The notes: a model not told the origin generated them from the sequence alone. A stretch of DNA of 64,000 nucleotides from Anoplopoma fimbria (GCF_027596085.1 NC_072452.1:4227814-4291813), one strand, 5' to 3'. Numbered from the stretch's first letter, positions 23,289 through 35,257 are shown. Made by a program: numbers and translations.

Positions 23289-23362
<74 letters not shown>
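23289..23362 (+). repeat. (TG)n microsatellite
   Basis: About 74 bases of TG, complementary to the CA array at 23117-23180. Confidence 0.97.
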
Positions 23363-23366
<4 letters not shown>

Positions 23367-24554
23367 TGTATTCTGATACCATGCACACAGACTGCACAGA
23401 CACAAAGGGTGGTTTCCAAGAGGTTTAATAACAGACACAGCAGCCAACCGAAGACAGAGATCTATCAACTAAAACTTGGAATCTGTCACCAACAAGGCAC
23501 AATGACCAAACTCATAGCACAAAGTGATCAGTTTCAACAATCCAGAAGAATCCCTAGAGAAATGTTGCAAGAAAACACAGATGCAGCAAATTTCTTCCAT
23601 ATAAGCTCACACCAAGAAGTCCTCTCAATTAAACAAAAACACGTTTGTCTCTGCCCTCAAGAATGACATGTGAAAGCATTTCCTGATTTTAAAACCCTAT
23701 AGTTCCAAATTTGCAACAGCTCCCTATTTACGAATGACTCTGTTTTATGATGGAACAAGGCTATGATTATTGCACTGGTAGGTTTAAGTAAAGATCATGG
23801 TTACAATGAAAGCCAGACATCTAGGAACGGCTTCCCTCTTGATAAGTAAAGTTGTGTTTTTATCTCTAAATGGATGTAACACAGAGATACACATTAATGC
23901 TCCTGTAGTCTCTAAACCCCTCACAGTCTACATAACCTATACGGTTCTGTACATGGCAGCGGTCCAGGATATGACAAATACAATACACAGGCTGCCAATC
24001 AAACAGACGAGGAGGGGGTAGTACAGGGATGGCAAATGACATCTGGTGGGCAAGAGTTTATGTTTTTTTTATAATATAACAAATGAGATTTAAAAGGAGG
24101 GCTGTCACTGCCAACACCCCTGAGACTCAACATCATCAAACCAGACGCCAGAATGCAGTATTGGAAAATTCTACTCAGAAATAAAAAAATATTTTTGTTG
24201 CACCTCCAATGCCAAAATTCTTCAAATTCACGCTTTCTACAATATTTGCAAATGACAACTACAGTGTAGTTAAAATCAAGAAAAGAGTGTTGTTAAGGCA
24301 AATATGTTGTGGTAATGCATGGTTAGGAAACAATTAAAACATGGATGAAGCGAGGGTAAGATTGTGGATACGCTAATTCCACATCTGTGACGGTACGCAA
24401 ACTCTGATCTCCTACATGAAAGCTAGACACTATACACATCAACCTAAGAGACACATTCTCACTGCCAACACGTCAAAAACCGACCCTTGGTTTGTGCCCC
24501 TTAGCGTCAAACCATGTTGCTCTAGGTACCCCTCTAGGGTCAGTTTGGACGTGT
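23363..24554. other. No recognised feature
   Basis: AT-rich, with scattered short open frames of no known family. Beginning near 24480 the sequence may already be the upstream part of the family A copy. Confidence 0.4.
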
Positions 24555-24790
24555 CACTCTACACTCGTTCCATGCATGGCGTCTTTTCAAAATAAACTTC
24601 AGCCGTCACTGAAGGTTAGAGTGCCGTGACAAAATGGATCGACGTTGGAAACAAACAGCGGACTCCTGGGTGAAACTCCTGTGTTTGTTTGACCCGTCCA
24701 TCAAGATTCTCTCCCACCCCTTGTGGACTTGCTTGCACGCTTTAAACTACGTCAGTCGCTCTCAGCGCCTATAATGATGCGGGTGTGTTG
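24555..24790 (+). repeat. Dispersed family A, copy
   Basis: CATGCATGGCGTCTTTTCA, AAATAAACTTCAG, then ACTCCTGGGTGAAACTCCTG, TTTGTTTGACCCGTCCATC and a C-rich stretch. This copy joins the two family A blocks that are found separately elsewhere, which shows they belong to one unit. Confidence 0.7.
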
Positions 24791-25327
24791 GAGTTAGCTA
24801 AAGGCCAGACGCGCCACATACAGACTTTAAAGTTTTGCTCTGTGCTTCAGTATCGGATGCTGACTAAGTGTCGGTATTTGACCTAAACTCCACACCTTTA
24901 CATTCTGCCTGTTCAAACACTACTTCCTGCATTGACAATGAAATATGGGATCAGACATTAATCGCGAGGTGCAGCATTGTCTAATATGGTGCTAATTCCA
25001 TGGGATACTGACTGACAGTGGATGTTGGACATAGTTTTGGTGGCCTGAGTGAAGACTAAAGAGTCCATGTCTATTTCATGCTTGTTGTGTTAGTTGGCAG
25101 GAACATGCTGCCCCATGCTTTGAGCTGTCAAGAGAAGTTAGAGATGTTGAAATCAACTTAACCTTTCTAGATATTTGTCAAACATGCTTGCAGGCAGTTG
25201 AAAGGGAGTTCACATACGTCAAAAACTATTAGGCAGGTTTTGGGGATTTTCAATGTATTGTTCAGGGAGGGACAGAAAGAGTCGGCCTGAAGACCCATGT
25301 GAGTCCAAGTAGATGCAGGAGACTATG
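24791..25327. other. No recognised feature
   Basis: Nothing assigned. Confidence 0.4.
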
Positions 25328-25329
25328 TA

Positions 25330-25926
25330 CAGTGGGTACGGAAAGTATTCAGACCCCTTTAAATTTTTCACTCTTTGTTTCATTGCAGCCATTTGCTAAA
25401 ATCGATCATTTTTTTCCCCATTAATGTACACTCAGCAACCCATCTTGACAGAAAAAAACAGAAATGTAGAAATTTTTGCAAATGTATTAAAAAAGAAAAA
25501 CTGAAATATCACATGGTCATAAGTATTCAGACCCTTTGCTGTGACACTCATATTTAACTCACATGCTGTCCATTTCTTCTGATCCTCCTTGAGATGGTTG
25601 CATGAATGTTAGTTAGAGTCTGATGGTGGCACCTTGCATGGTAGCCTGTCATCAGTGTGTGAATGGGTGAATGATATATAATATACTACTGACTGTAAGT
25701 CGCTTTGGATAAAAGCGTCTGCTAAATGACTGTAATGTAATGTAATGTAATGTAATGGTTCTACTCCTTCATTGGAGTCCAGCTGTGTTTAATTAAACTG
25801 ATTGGACTTGATTAGGAAAGGCACACACCTGTCTATATAAGACCTTACAGCTCACAGTGCATGTCAGAACAAATGAAACAAAGGGTGAAAAATTTAAAGG
25901 GGTCTGAATACTTTCCGTACCCACTG
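25330..25926. mobile_element. Non-autonomous Tc1/mariner-type element
   Basis: Inverted ends CAGTGGGTACGGAAAGTATT (25330) and AATACTTTCCGTACCCACTG (25926) sit between TA dinucleotides (25328-25329 and 25927-25928). The inverted match continues inward through AGACCCCTTTAAATTTTTCA. The interior has no transposase frame and carries a SINE fragment at 25600-25754. Without it the element is about 440 bp. The TA target and CAGT terminus are standard for Tc1-type elements. Confidence 0.85.
25600..25754 (+). mobile_element. 5'-truncated SINE inserted in the Tc1-type element
   Basis: It corresponds to the last ~150 bp of the full SINE at 49412-49703 (GCATGAATGTTAGTTAGAG, then GTCGCTTTGGATAAAAGCG and TGCTAAATGACTG) and ends in (TAATG)n. 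ATGGTT occurs on each side (25594-25599 and 25755-25760), consistent with a short target duplication. The host element reads through uninterrupted if the segment is removed. Confidence 0.8.
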
Positions 25927-26159
25927 TATGTAGATATGGCAGTAGATCAGCTGATCTAGAAACAGTTGCTATGACGAATAGGGTCACAGGAGTTATTCTT
26001 CAAGTGTGTTCTGCACATGAGCGAAACCATTCTCATAGGTTCAATTCAATTCTACCCGATGAACCAAGACACAGCAGGCATTGGACCTCATGCATGAAAC
26101 ATTTTCGTGTGCTTATCCTTAAATTCTCCTCCATTTTTTTGTACGAGTGCGCCACGTAA

Positions 26160-26480
26160 GATTCAGCAAACGCATTAACTTTAGATAACTGTGTAAATAA
26201 CCATGATGAAGGACATCTCATGAAAATTAACATCAGTATAATTAATGACCAAATCCATGAAGGAAAGTCATTTTTAACAGCGTCAGGATTAAGGAACCTG
26301 TTTAAGCCAAGGGAGGGAAAAGTAACTTCTGTCAATGCCATGTTACCTGAGGGTCGAACTTTCACTGAAATAAAGAGTGAAGGGTTCCTTGTGAAAAATG
26401 TCATTGGTGTCTGGGTCAAATAATTTGTCGTTTGGCAGTTTGAGATGTTCTTATTGATGTTATTCAATAGCATCAATAGC
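26160..26480. other. Candidate conserved non-coding element
   Basis: Non-repetitive AT-rich stretch dense in homeodomain-type TAAT/ATTA cores (ATTAAC, TATAATTAATGACC, GGATTAAGG) with no simple repeats or transposon similarity. The composition resembles developmental enhancers. Only cross-species alignment can show conservation, so this is a weak call. Confidence 0.2.
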
Positions 26481-27472
26481 CAATAAAAGGTGATATTGTT
26501 AGGCTGTACAAATACATTTAGAATGATATAGCCTATGACTCAAATTTCAGAGTCAAACAGGATAAGGTCAACATAATAATGAAGAGTAAATTATATAGGT
26601 GTTCCAAACTCAAAATGCATCAAATTGCTTGATAACAACGTACCCATAAATTGTGTTTACGTAAGAGAACATGCAAAATACGAGACGGTGAATGTGGCAA
26701 ATCACTCGTACAGCCACTTAAGAAGGAATCTGTTCATATGAATAGTTCTTGCATGGAGCCCCTTGTTCCAGCGGACACACAGCTGCTATACGGTTTGAGT
26801 TGCTGATGACAGGGGCAGTAACAGCAGCACAAACCTGGAGTCCGGGCAGGATCAGCACCATGGACAGCGTCTGTGATATTTTGTTCCAAACAACTACACA
26901 CAGACACATCTGTTCATAGAGGATGTGTGTGTGCGTGTGTTTTATTTCATCAGTTACTATGCTTGGCATTCTAAACTGTGTGTATCAGTGTGTAAACACA
27001 CAGATACACACATGCACACACATACATTCCTACATTTCCAACAGTGGACTGTCATCCCGCTCTACAAAGTGTAGACTTTTGTTTCTGGTCATTTAAAAAA
27101 AAAGAAAAAAGAAATTGAATAGAAAATATACTTTTAATGTTTTTTTTCCCAGATTATGACTGCAAATGTGCTTTCAATTTTTCTTTTAAAGAAATTACTA
27201 AGAGGGGACTTGCATCTTTGAGTGAGTTTACCTATCAAAGAGGGGACTTCCACATATTGCAGTGGAACTGCCTGTAGCCATTATTTCAGCTAATAAGTGT
27301 TTTTTTAACCACAAAAACTTTCTTGATTTCTTTCAAAAATTGATTTTTTGGCTTTAATGTTATCAATATTTAGACATTTCTCTGTGATACAAATATTACA
27401 GAAATAATCATGGCCACTTATGTGCTCTCCAATATAGAATAGAGAACAACTAACCTTCAACTAGCCCTGTTT
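26481..27472. other. No recognised feature
   Basis: AT-rich. Short CA/TG runs near 26885-26940 and 26990-27020. Two nearly repeated phrases, AGAGGGGACTT at 27202 and 27240, are about 38 bases apart. Confidence 0.4.
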
Positions 27473-27589
27473 GTGTGTGTGTTCATATGTCCATGAGCTG
27501 TGTGTGTGTGTGTCTGTGTGTGTGCGTGTTTATATGTCCATGAGCTCTGTGTGTGTGTGTGTGTGTGTGCGTGTTTATATGTCCATGAG

Positions 27590-27658
<69 letters not shown>

Positions 27659-27672
27659 TATATGTCCATGAG

Positions 27673-27767
<95 letters not shown>

Positions 27768-27787
27768 CATATTTCCATGAGCTGTGA
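27473..27787 (+). repeat. Compound TG microsatellite/minisatellite with a repeated ~20-bp spacer
   Basis: Five copies of a spacer close to GTTTATATGTCCATGAGCT (about 27481, 27529, 27572, 27656 and 27766) separate TG tracts of increasing length: about 31, 21, 59 and 89 bases. The first and last spacers share TTCATAT and end GCTGTG, while the inner three have TTTATAT and end GCTCTG. Confidence 0.9.
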
Positions 27788-27846
27788 GCATATCCTGACC
27801 AGCTTGGTGGTGGTCCAGAGCTCTAAGTGCTAATTAGGAGCAAAAA

Positions 27847-27849
<3 letters not shown>

Positions 27850-27886
<37 letters not shown>

Positions 27887-27896
27887 TGTGTGTGTG

Positions 27897-27932
<36 letters not shown>
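27850..27932 (+). repeat. (TG)n followed by (GA)n
   Basis: TG run 27850-27898 with one TA interruption, joined to a GA run through 27932. Confidence 0.95.
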
Positions 27933-27934
<2 letters not shown>

Positions 27935-28639
27935 TAAACCACTGTTCTAGAGAGCAATTAAACCATCTTCCAAATTCCTGTTTACCCTTTAACCTCCTTT
28001 CCCTCCTTTCTGTTCTCTTCATGTTCCGTATCTTTCCTAATCCGTCTTCCTCTTCCTCCTCCTCTCTGTCATCCTCTCCTTCTGCCCCTCTAACCATAAA
28101 CCCCCTATTTCTCTCTGCCCCCTTTCAACAGCTTCTCACCTCCCTAATTGGACAACCATCTCTGGAAATCTAATTAGGAGGTTTTAAAATCTGTGAAGAG
28201 ACAGACATATGTGAGTGTGTATCAAAACATTCTTTAAAGCTCCCCAAAATCCCAAATTCAATGTCTGACTTTCTTCCTTTTTTGGATAATTTGACATAAA
28301 ATGAATACATTTTGAATCAATGGCATTGGCAGATTTTTTAAGAGAGAGACCATTTACATTTTTGACAGAATAATTTGCGCCAGACAACCCAGCAACCGCT
28401 TTATGAAAATAGTTTGTGGATAAACATTACCTCTTTCACTAAATGTTTGTGTACCATTATTTTAAGGCAAATTACAATTCATACATATTTTAATCACAAA
28501 AATATTATTTTGCCATTTATATGTAATTTGTTTTAATGTTTTGTGTTCCACTGTACATTATATATGGGAGCTCCCATTGCTGGCTGGTGCCAAAACTGTC
28601 TGACTTTGCCATTATGCATTGTGCAGAGACGCAAGGCGG
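27933..28639. other. No recognised feature
   Basis: Pyrimidine-rich segment 27985-28140 with TCC runs. Otherwise AT-rich. Confidence 0.4.
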
Positions 28640-29025
28640 GTGTATGTAGGTAAACAGTCTAGGAAACCACCGGCTATCGTCTGATTATGATTTAACTTTT
28701 TATTGGGTAAAATTAGCTTGTGAAACATTCAGTCATACATGTCGGGTTTCATCTCCATCCCCAGTCTTGCATGAGCTGCAGTTAGTTGCTAATCGGACTG
28801 TAGATAATGAGCAGTGCACAAAAAGGAACTCTTGCCCCGAGATATCCGCTGGCTACACCGGAAGCCAAGATGTATAGCCGCTTGCCCCCAGAGGCTTATC
28901 GTCGTTAGATAGCCGATGGGTTCCAATATGATACTTAGTATGAATAGTATTTAAGACTGTGATTTTGAACAGAACCATTGAATGTGTAAACTTCCTCAAA
29001 TCCAATAAAGTGTATTGCATCTTGG
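28640..29025 (+). repeat. Dispersed family F, copy 1
   Basis: Landmarks GTTGCTAATCGGAC, ATGAGCAGTGCAC, CTTGCCCCCAGAGGCT, TATTTAAGACTGTG and GTATTGCATCTTGG parallel 47330-47620 (TTTCTAATCGGAC, AATGAGCAGAACA, CTTGCCCCAAGAGGCT, TATTTAAGTAGAG, GTATTGCATAG). Same orientation, strongly diverged. Class unknown. Confidence 0.5.
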
Positions 29026-30177
29026 TTGTCCTAGCTTTTTGTAAGTGTATTCTGTAACACCAACCAAATGATATATTTTACTAATGACATGCCACTTGGC
29101 TTTGATACACTAAGTTACTATTGTAGATAGTAAGATAGTTAGCCAGGTGTGCTAATGTTTGAGTATTTGGTTATGGGAATGCAATTAAAAGAAAAAGAGG
29201 ACATTGTCTTACCCACCATAAAAAGTAGACTTATTATAGTAGACTTATTATGTACAGTATTGGTGTCTAACAACATCATGACCCTTTTGAACGTTTGTGT
29301 TCTTTGCTAACGTGTCTCACACAATATATAAGCTAAGTGTGGTTAATCAGTTGGGATCTAAATTAGGTTATTATTTGTTTTCTCTAATTCTAAAAGGGGG
29401 CATTTCTTAAACTAAAGGTTGGCTCCCAAAGTGAATTAACAGGGCTGCTCGAGGTTGGTTGACACCAGTATTAGAATGATTAAATGAGCCTGCCTAAAGT
29501 TTTCATTCTTTTATTTGTCCAAAGTATTAAAATACCATTTGATGTATGAAGACGTGTTAACAGAACAGCATAACAGACACTGCTGTCATGAAAAATGAAT
29601 GGGTAATCTTAACATTCATGACCAACGGTGCTTTTCATTCCACTTTTGTTCCCTGTTGGCTTCGACGTTATCCATATTGATTTTTTCCCCTGTTGCCAGT
29701 CCCCGACGCTGCTGAAGGCAATATTTCCAGTCCACTTTGCTACCTCTACATTACCACAATATGTTCTGTTTGTTGTTGACTTCAACATCGAATTCGAGCA
29801 CAGCACATTCAGCTCTGTCACAAGCTTCCCTGTTGTGTTCAATCACTGTGCGAAGGACTGTAGATGAATATTAGCTTCAAGCTTACTCTGGTACAATATC
29901 TCGAATTGTAACATTTATGTTTAATGTTGCACATAGCCCTATACAAAGAAGATACGAATATGAATAAATAAATATATTTATTTGCCATTTGATAAAATGT
30001 ATTACTACTACGGACGAAATATAAAATCAAGTTGGGTTTTCTCTCTAACCCTTTCAGTCCCAGGCCAAAAATTATGTTGTCCTACTTTCATTTATGTGCA
30101 CTTTTTAAAAATGTTTGCTGTAAATAGTTGCATTTTAGTTTCATTGTACGGTTTGCTAATAAGTATTCCTTTTGTCA
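29026..30177. other. No recognised feature
   Basis: The interval 29609-29867 is open on both strands for about 77 codons, but neither product shows a motif. Short tandem phrase AGTAGACTTATTAT near 29226-29250. Otherwise AT-rich. Confidence 0.4.
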
Positions 30178-30772
30178 GGAAGGCCAGCAGTGTGCTGGGG
30201 TGTCCACTGGATACGGTGGAGGTGGTGGGAGACAGGAGGGTGATGGCCAAGCTGTCATCCCTGATGAACAACACCTCCCACCCCATGCAGGACGCCCTGG
30301 CAGCTCTGTGCAGCTCCTTCACCACCGGCTGCTTCACCCCCGGTGTGTGAAGGAGAGGTACCGACTTGGAGGTCCTTCCTTCCTGCTGCTGTCAGGCTGC
30401 ACAACCAGCTCTGCTCCCAGCAGAATGACAATAATGACAATAATAACCTGTGCAATACACTACAATAATAACCTGTGCAATACACTACACCGTGCAATAA
30501 TAGTTAGGAAAGTTAAAAATAGTTAAAATAGTTGTTGTTTTTTTTTCTCTGTCTGTAAATATAATATTTCAGTTATTGTTGTTTTTTTTGTTTTTTTCTA
30601 CTGTTTTTTTATTGCTTATTTATAATACTTGTTTTATTTTATTTTTATTTTTATTTCTTTATTTTTTATCTTGTCTTTCTTCTACTATGTCTCTTGTGTG
30701 CACTTTACTCTACGCTGTTGTAAGTCTGCAAAATGCGGGACTAATAAAGGATTATCTTATCTTATCTTATCT
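30178..30772 (+). mobile_element. 5'-truncated LINE 3' end, longer copy
   Basis: The plus-strand frame enters at KASSVLGCPLDTVEVV and continues MNNTSHPMQDALAAL, the closing part of a CR1/L2/Rex-type reverse transcriptase ORF, then a stop (30348). A further RYR-type segment is present in another frame. The 3' region is T-rich, with ATAAAGG and a (CTTAT)n tail at 30749-30773. It is the same family as 17012-17531 but keeps more sequence. No clear target duplication. Confidence 0.8.
30439..30488 (+). repeat. 25-bp tandem duplication in the LINE 3' region
   Basis: Two identical adjacent 25-base units (30439-30463 and 30464-30488) containing AACCTGTGCAATACAC. The related LINE copy at 17012 has a single shorter equivalent. 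Confidence 0.85.
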
Positions 30773-30825
30773 TGCAAAATGTATGTATTTCCGTAGGTAT
30801 TATGTATGTATGGATGTATTTATAT

Positions 30826-30880
30826 GTATCCATCCATCCATCCATCCATTTCCTTCCGCTTATCCAGGGCCGGGCTGAAT
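30826..30880 (+). repeat. (CATC)n with attached repeat end
   Basis: Five CATC units, then TTCCTTCCGCTTATCCAGGG. The second phrase often accompanies (CATC)n at the end of a fish interspersed repeat. Confidence 0.6.
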
Positions 30881-32619
30881 TTATACCTTGAAGGCGTCAA
30901 TTTTCTCAGATATTTTGCTTTTGCTCCCAGGACAGAAACTGTTAATTTTTTTGGGGAAAAAATTGAATCCTGAATAGGGGCAGCAGCAAAATCTATAATA
31001 ATCTATAAGTTTTAAGCTTTTTTAGAATGTTTATCTAACAGGGGAAGTGATCTGAAAGGGAAATGTGTCTGTTTTTCTCAATGGAGTCAAGCGACTTTAG
31101 CTTTAGCATACAAAAGTTCCTCTTTCAATTCAGTAACATGTCGTAAATGACTCTCTGATGGAATGATAAGGTGAACTGTTCTTAATATAGCATACACTTA
31201 TACGGATAAAAAAATTAGCTGGGTAATTTTTAGGTGTCTGATGTATGTTTTGCTGATGCCCCTCGTCCACAGCAGTGCATTGTTTTGCTCCAATATCCGT
31301 TCTCCTGCCTGCTCCTACAACCTGGGGCGTGCCAACCGCCATCTACAGTAGGTGATACACTGACTATGGATAAGTACCATCAAATTGTTAGAGCTATCCC
31401 TTTAAATTAAAATTGTGTCCAACAATTTGAAGTGGCCAAAAGTGGCCAACACTGACGGCCTATCCCTTTAGGCCTCCCTACAAAGCCACTCCTCCGAAAT
31501 GATCATGATGATTGTTTAAAACTAACATGGCAAATTGCTCGCAGTTAGGTAGTCAGGCAGGTAGCCTGTAAATAATAATTGGACAGGCTTATTACATTTC
31601 TGCGACAGCCATAGATACTAGATTTAATATATATATTTTTCATTTGTGTCAGAGCAATTGAATTATTGATTGCTGTCGGGATGAAGATAATTCCTACTAA
31701 TATAACAAACAAAAAACCCTCTAGTAATCCCACTTTTTCCCAAAAGAAACTTACATATAATCACTTCTTTCCATTAACTGATACGGACTATACATTCCCC
31801 TGTTTGGTAGTTTTATTCAGATGTGTTTCTTGTGAATGTGTTTTTGGATTTGGTTGACTCTATGCCTGCTGGCTTTAATCCACACTTCTGAGCTCTCCCT
31901 TGGACATTTTAACCAACAGCTGCTGATGAGATGTGGATTCCTTTCCCCAGACCTGTATAATTAGGGCCTTGAGAGGGAGAAAACATACTGGAGCGCATCG
32001 CTGCTGGAGGACACAAAAGTTTCACCGCTGCCCTTCCTAGAGTACGCTCTCCAGTGTTCACTCCCAAAGCAACAAAATACATAAATTGCTGACTGGGACT
32101 AACAATGACTTTACTTCAGCAGTTTATTTCCAGGAAAATTGGTTATCCCTCAACTCTGGCGCTGCAGGAGTATATACGCTGATTCAGGCCGACTGCGATA
32201 CACAAATCAGGAGCAAAACAAAAAGGGAGGGGATGTATGTTTTAATATCAAAAACAAGTGGTGCTCAGTCGGGCCTGTTGAATCACAACTTCGCTGTTTT
32301 TCTTTCTCTGAAAGCCATTTTGCTCACTCAGGGAGTTTGCTTCAATCATTTTGCTGCTGTGAACAACCCCCCTTTCCCTATGTCACATGCAGGTTCATTA
32401 GAATAATGGAGTGTTTCGGACAGAGCCATACAGGCATATTCAGATAAAAATAGAAGAAAAATTACGTGCTTTTTAAACATTAAAGCATGTAAACATGTTC
32501 TAGTAGAAACCCCAAGAAAGTGTGAACCTGAAAATGATGTTCCTCTTGGGATGAAATAAAACTTTCCATACAGCATTATCATCATCATGGCAAAATTGTC
32601 CAATATTTGAACTACAACT
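30881..32619. other. No recognised feature
   Basis: Two TATCCCTTTAA-like phrases (31396 and 31460) hint at a decayed repeat around 31130-31480. The stretch 31870-32090 is single-copy-looking with moderate GC. No exon signals recognised. Confidence 0.35.
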
Positions 32620-33020
32620 TTGGTCCAGACTGAAATATCTTCACAACTACTAGATACATTGAGATGACACTTTGTCCAGACGATCATGGTCCCTAGAGGA
32701 TGAACTGTTATAATCGTAGTTATCAGCTTTCAATGCCAAAATCAGGTCAATATATCACATTGTCCATTACTAAAATAATAGGAATAATGACATTCGCATC
32801 AGACTGCACTATGTGCTATATTAGTGCTAATTAGCAAATGTTAGCATGCTAAGACAAAGAACTAAGGTGGTGAAGATGTTCAACATCATACCCACTATAA
32901 GAACGCATGTTAGCATTGCCATTGTGCTCAACTCAGCACGCTGAGGTTAGCATTTTTTTCCTGAACCACTGCACCCAAGTACAACCTCATATAGCCATTA
33001 GCATGTTCGTAAACTCTTAG
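32620..33020 (+). repeat. Dispersed family G
   Basis: Landmarks: ATTGAGATGACACTTTGTCC, CATGGTCCCTAGAGGATGAA, GCTAATTAGCAAATGTTAGC, ATGTTAGCATTGCCATTGTG, CACGCTGAGGTTAGCA, CACCCAAGTACAACCTCA, CCATTAGCATG. This series is typical of a repeat found in many percomorph genomes. A short related piece lies at 53080-53135. Confidence 0.7.
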
Positions 33021-33114
33021 TCTGTTAACAGTTCTCCAAAGAACTCGTGCAAAATAAAACAAGGAATATTTTTAAGATTAATTTAAAGATAAAAAAATAT
33101 ATATACAGTCTATA

Positions 33115-33340
33115 CAGTACCAGTCAAAAGTGTGGACACACCTTCTCATTCAACTACTTTGAAGAATGTAAAATATAAAACATATTCTGGTTTGTTGAGC
33201 ATTTGTTTGTTTACCACATAATTCCATATGTGTTCCTTCATAGTTTGGATGTCTTCAATATTAATCTACAATGTAGAAAAAAATAAAAATAAAGAAAACA
33301 ATTGAATGAGAAGGTGTGTCCAAACTTTTGACTGGTACTG
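33115..33340. mobile_element. Tc1-type MITE
   Basis: Inverted ends CAGTACCAGTCAAAAGTGTG (33115) and CAAACTTTTGACTGGTACTG (33340) flanked by TA (33113-33114 and 33341-33342). The inverted match continues inward through ACACCTTCTCATTCAA. 226 bp with no coding capacity. The only difference in the outer arms is one base in AAAGTGTGG versus AAAGTTTGG. Confidence 0.9.
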
Positions 33341-34089
33341 TATGTATCTTAAATTCACATAGCTCTGTATAAACACCAGATTTAAAAAAAACTATTTTCA
33401 GCACTGGTATTTTATTGTTATGGGTGCATAACAAGCAATTTACTTTGTATTTCTTTCCATTTTCCCCATGTCTTTTCTACTACAGAAACATTTTCAATCC
33501 AGTAGATGAGGCATCTTCAGCCTCATCTAGTGGGTGGGGTAAAAGATAAACCCCCTTTACTTGCTTCATCTGCATCTGAACGCTTCACAAGAAGCTATAG
33601 AAGTCAATTTGGGCTTTTCGGACACAGATTGTGGAGGATTGGCAAAGAAACAAAAGTCTGTTTTTTTTAGACGTTTCAGATGACATGTGTGATCAGATAA
33701 CAGGTCTTTTTTTTTTTTTTAAACAACTATGATCACAATTTTAGCCAGCACTTATACCAAATAATAAATGGTCCTAACACCTCCCATCCCAGTTTAGACA
33801 GGCCGTCTCCTCTTCCAGGGATGAAGTCCAGAATATTTTCTGCACTGGTGAGTGGCTCATTGGCTGTCTGCTTCCCTCCGTCGAGGAACGGCATGACACC
33901 AGAGTCAGGGAGAGGGCATGAAGGATTGCCAGGGAGCCTTTACATCTATTAAACCATCTGTTCCCAAGCTTTCCATTTTGAGACGGTCATTGAAACCCCA
34001 AAAATCTCCCATCCACATTGACAGCCTCTTCGCACAAGCTATCATTCAAGATAACCAGCTTTAACAAGACTCACCACACACACATCTAC
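33341..34089. other. No recognised feature
   Basis: Poly-T run near 33707-33720. Nothing else assigned. Confidence 0.4.
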
Positions 34090-34390
34090 TCGCTGTGCAG
34101 CTGAATTGTCCGTCTTAACGCCTGTTAATATTTAATGCATTTGAATTTGCATGGTTTCACAGAACTTACTGTCTTTATAACCCCTCGTGTGACCTGAGAC
34201 TCTGCAGGTTTTGGCACATTTTTGCCTCGGAAACATACAGCACAGTCCCCGATGTGCATAATTCATTGCGTGCATCTCATTCTTGTTCAGTGTGACTTAT
34301 TTTATGGTATGCTGGACCCAGGCACTAATGAATACTCATTATACTTCCTCCTAGAGCTACAGCTGTACAGTTTGCAAGACTGCTCAAATG
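34090..34390. other. Candidate conserved non-coding element
   Basis: Non-repetitive, AT-rich, with POU/homeodomain-like words close together (GTTAATATTTAATGC, ATTTGAATTTGCATGG, TGCATAATTCATT, CACTAATGAATACTCATTA). No transposon similarity. Conservation cannot be tested here. Confidence 0.25.
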
Positions 34391-35257
34391 CAGATTTTTT
34401 TAATGAGGCCTGGATGCAGAGTTATACATATATATATAAGTCGCCTCATGTTTTTTGAATGTCCTACCTTTTAGTCAGACGTGCAATCTCACCTTCACGA
34501 CAGGGCCTGTTTGCCAAAACACCATCTGTGTGCGGTGCCTCTCTGCACGAAGGCCATGAGGCAGATCCTCCATGAGTGAGTTGTTCATGAAGATGTCTGA
34601 CAAGTCAGATTCTGATTACGTCCATTGCACTGCTGGCCACACGGTCATTAGATCATAACATCAGCAGCCTCAAAACCACCACATGTTTACAAGTGACAAA
34701 GCCTTCTTGAGGACATGGTAATTATAACTTGTCCAGAGGAAGCAAAGGGGTAAAGGACATACCTAGGGGGTTTGGGGGCAGAAAAAACATCAGACATGAC
34801 CACAATTGTTCCCAAACCTAAACCAAGAAGTTATGACACAATGATGGAGGTCTTTAGGGCAGATAAGCATTGCTGACTACCTTTGCATTACATCCATCCA
34901 GACTATATCAAGGACTTTATGTGCCTGATTAGAGAACGTCCCTCTGTAACACTGGTGGATGATAAGATATAACTTGTTGTATGACAGAAAATAATATAGG
35001 GAGCCATTCCTAGATTCCTGTTTTTTTATTGTTACCGTGACAACAGTGGTCCCATAACCTTAAACCATTCATTTTTACCCTGACCGAGTAGTGAATGTGC
35101 TTTAAAGCCAACCTAACAGTAACCATTGTGATGCAACGAGGGTTATTCTGGAGGATAGACTGACAATATGTAGTTAAATGTACCTTTTACTCTCTCACTT
35201 AAACTATTAATAGATATTGTATTTATAGTATTAACTTTTTTAAAAACGATTAAAAAA

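Noticed and set aside
27483..27791. Long open frames of alternating Cys-Val or His-Thr
   Set aside because: They are the translation of (TG)n/(CA)n arrays. The same artefact occurs at every long dinucleotide array here (for example 19788-20020, 23078-23428, 40021-40446).
29609..29867. Open frames of about 77 codons on both strands
   Set aside because: Both products lack any recognisable motif, and the frame lengths are unremarkable for AT-moderate sequence.
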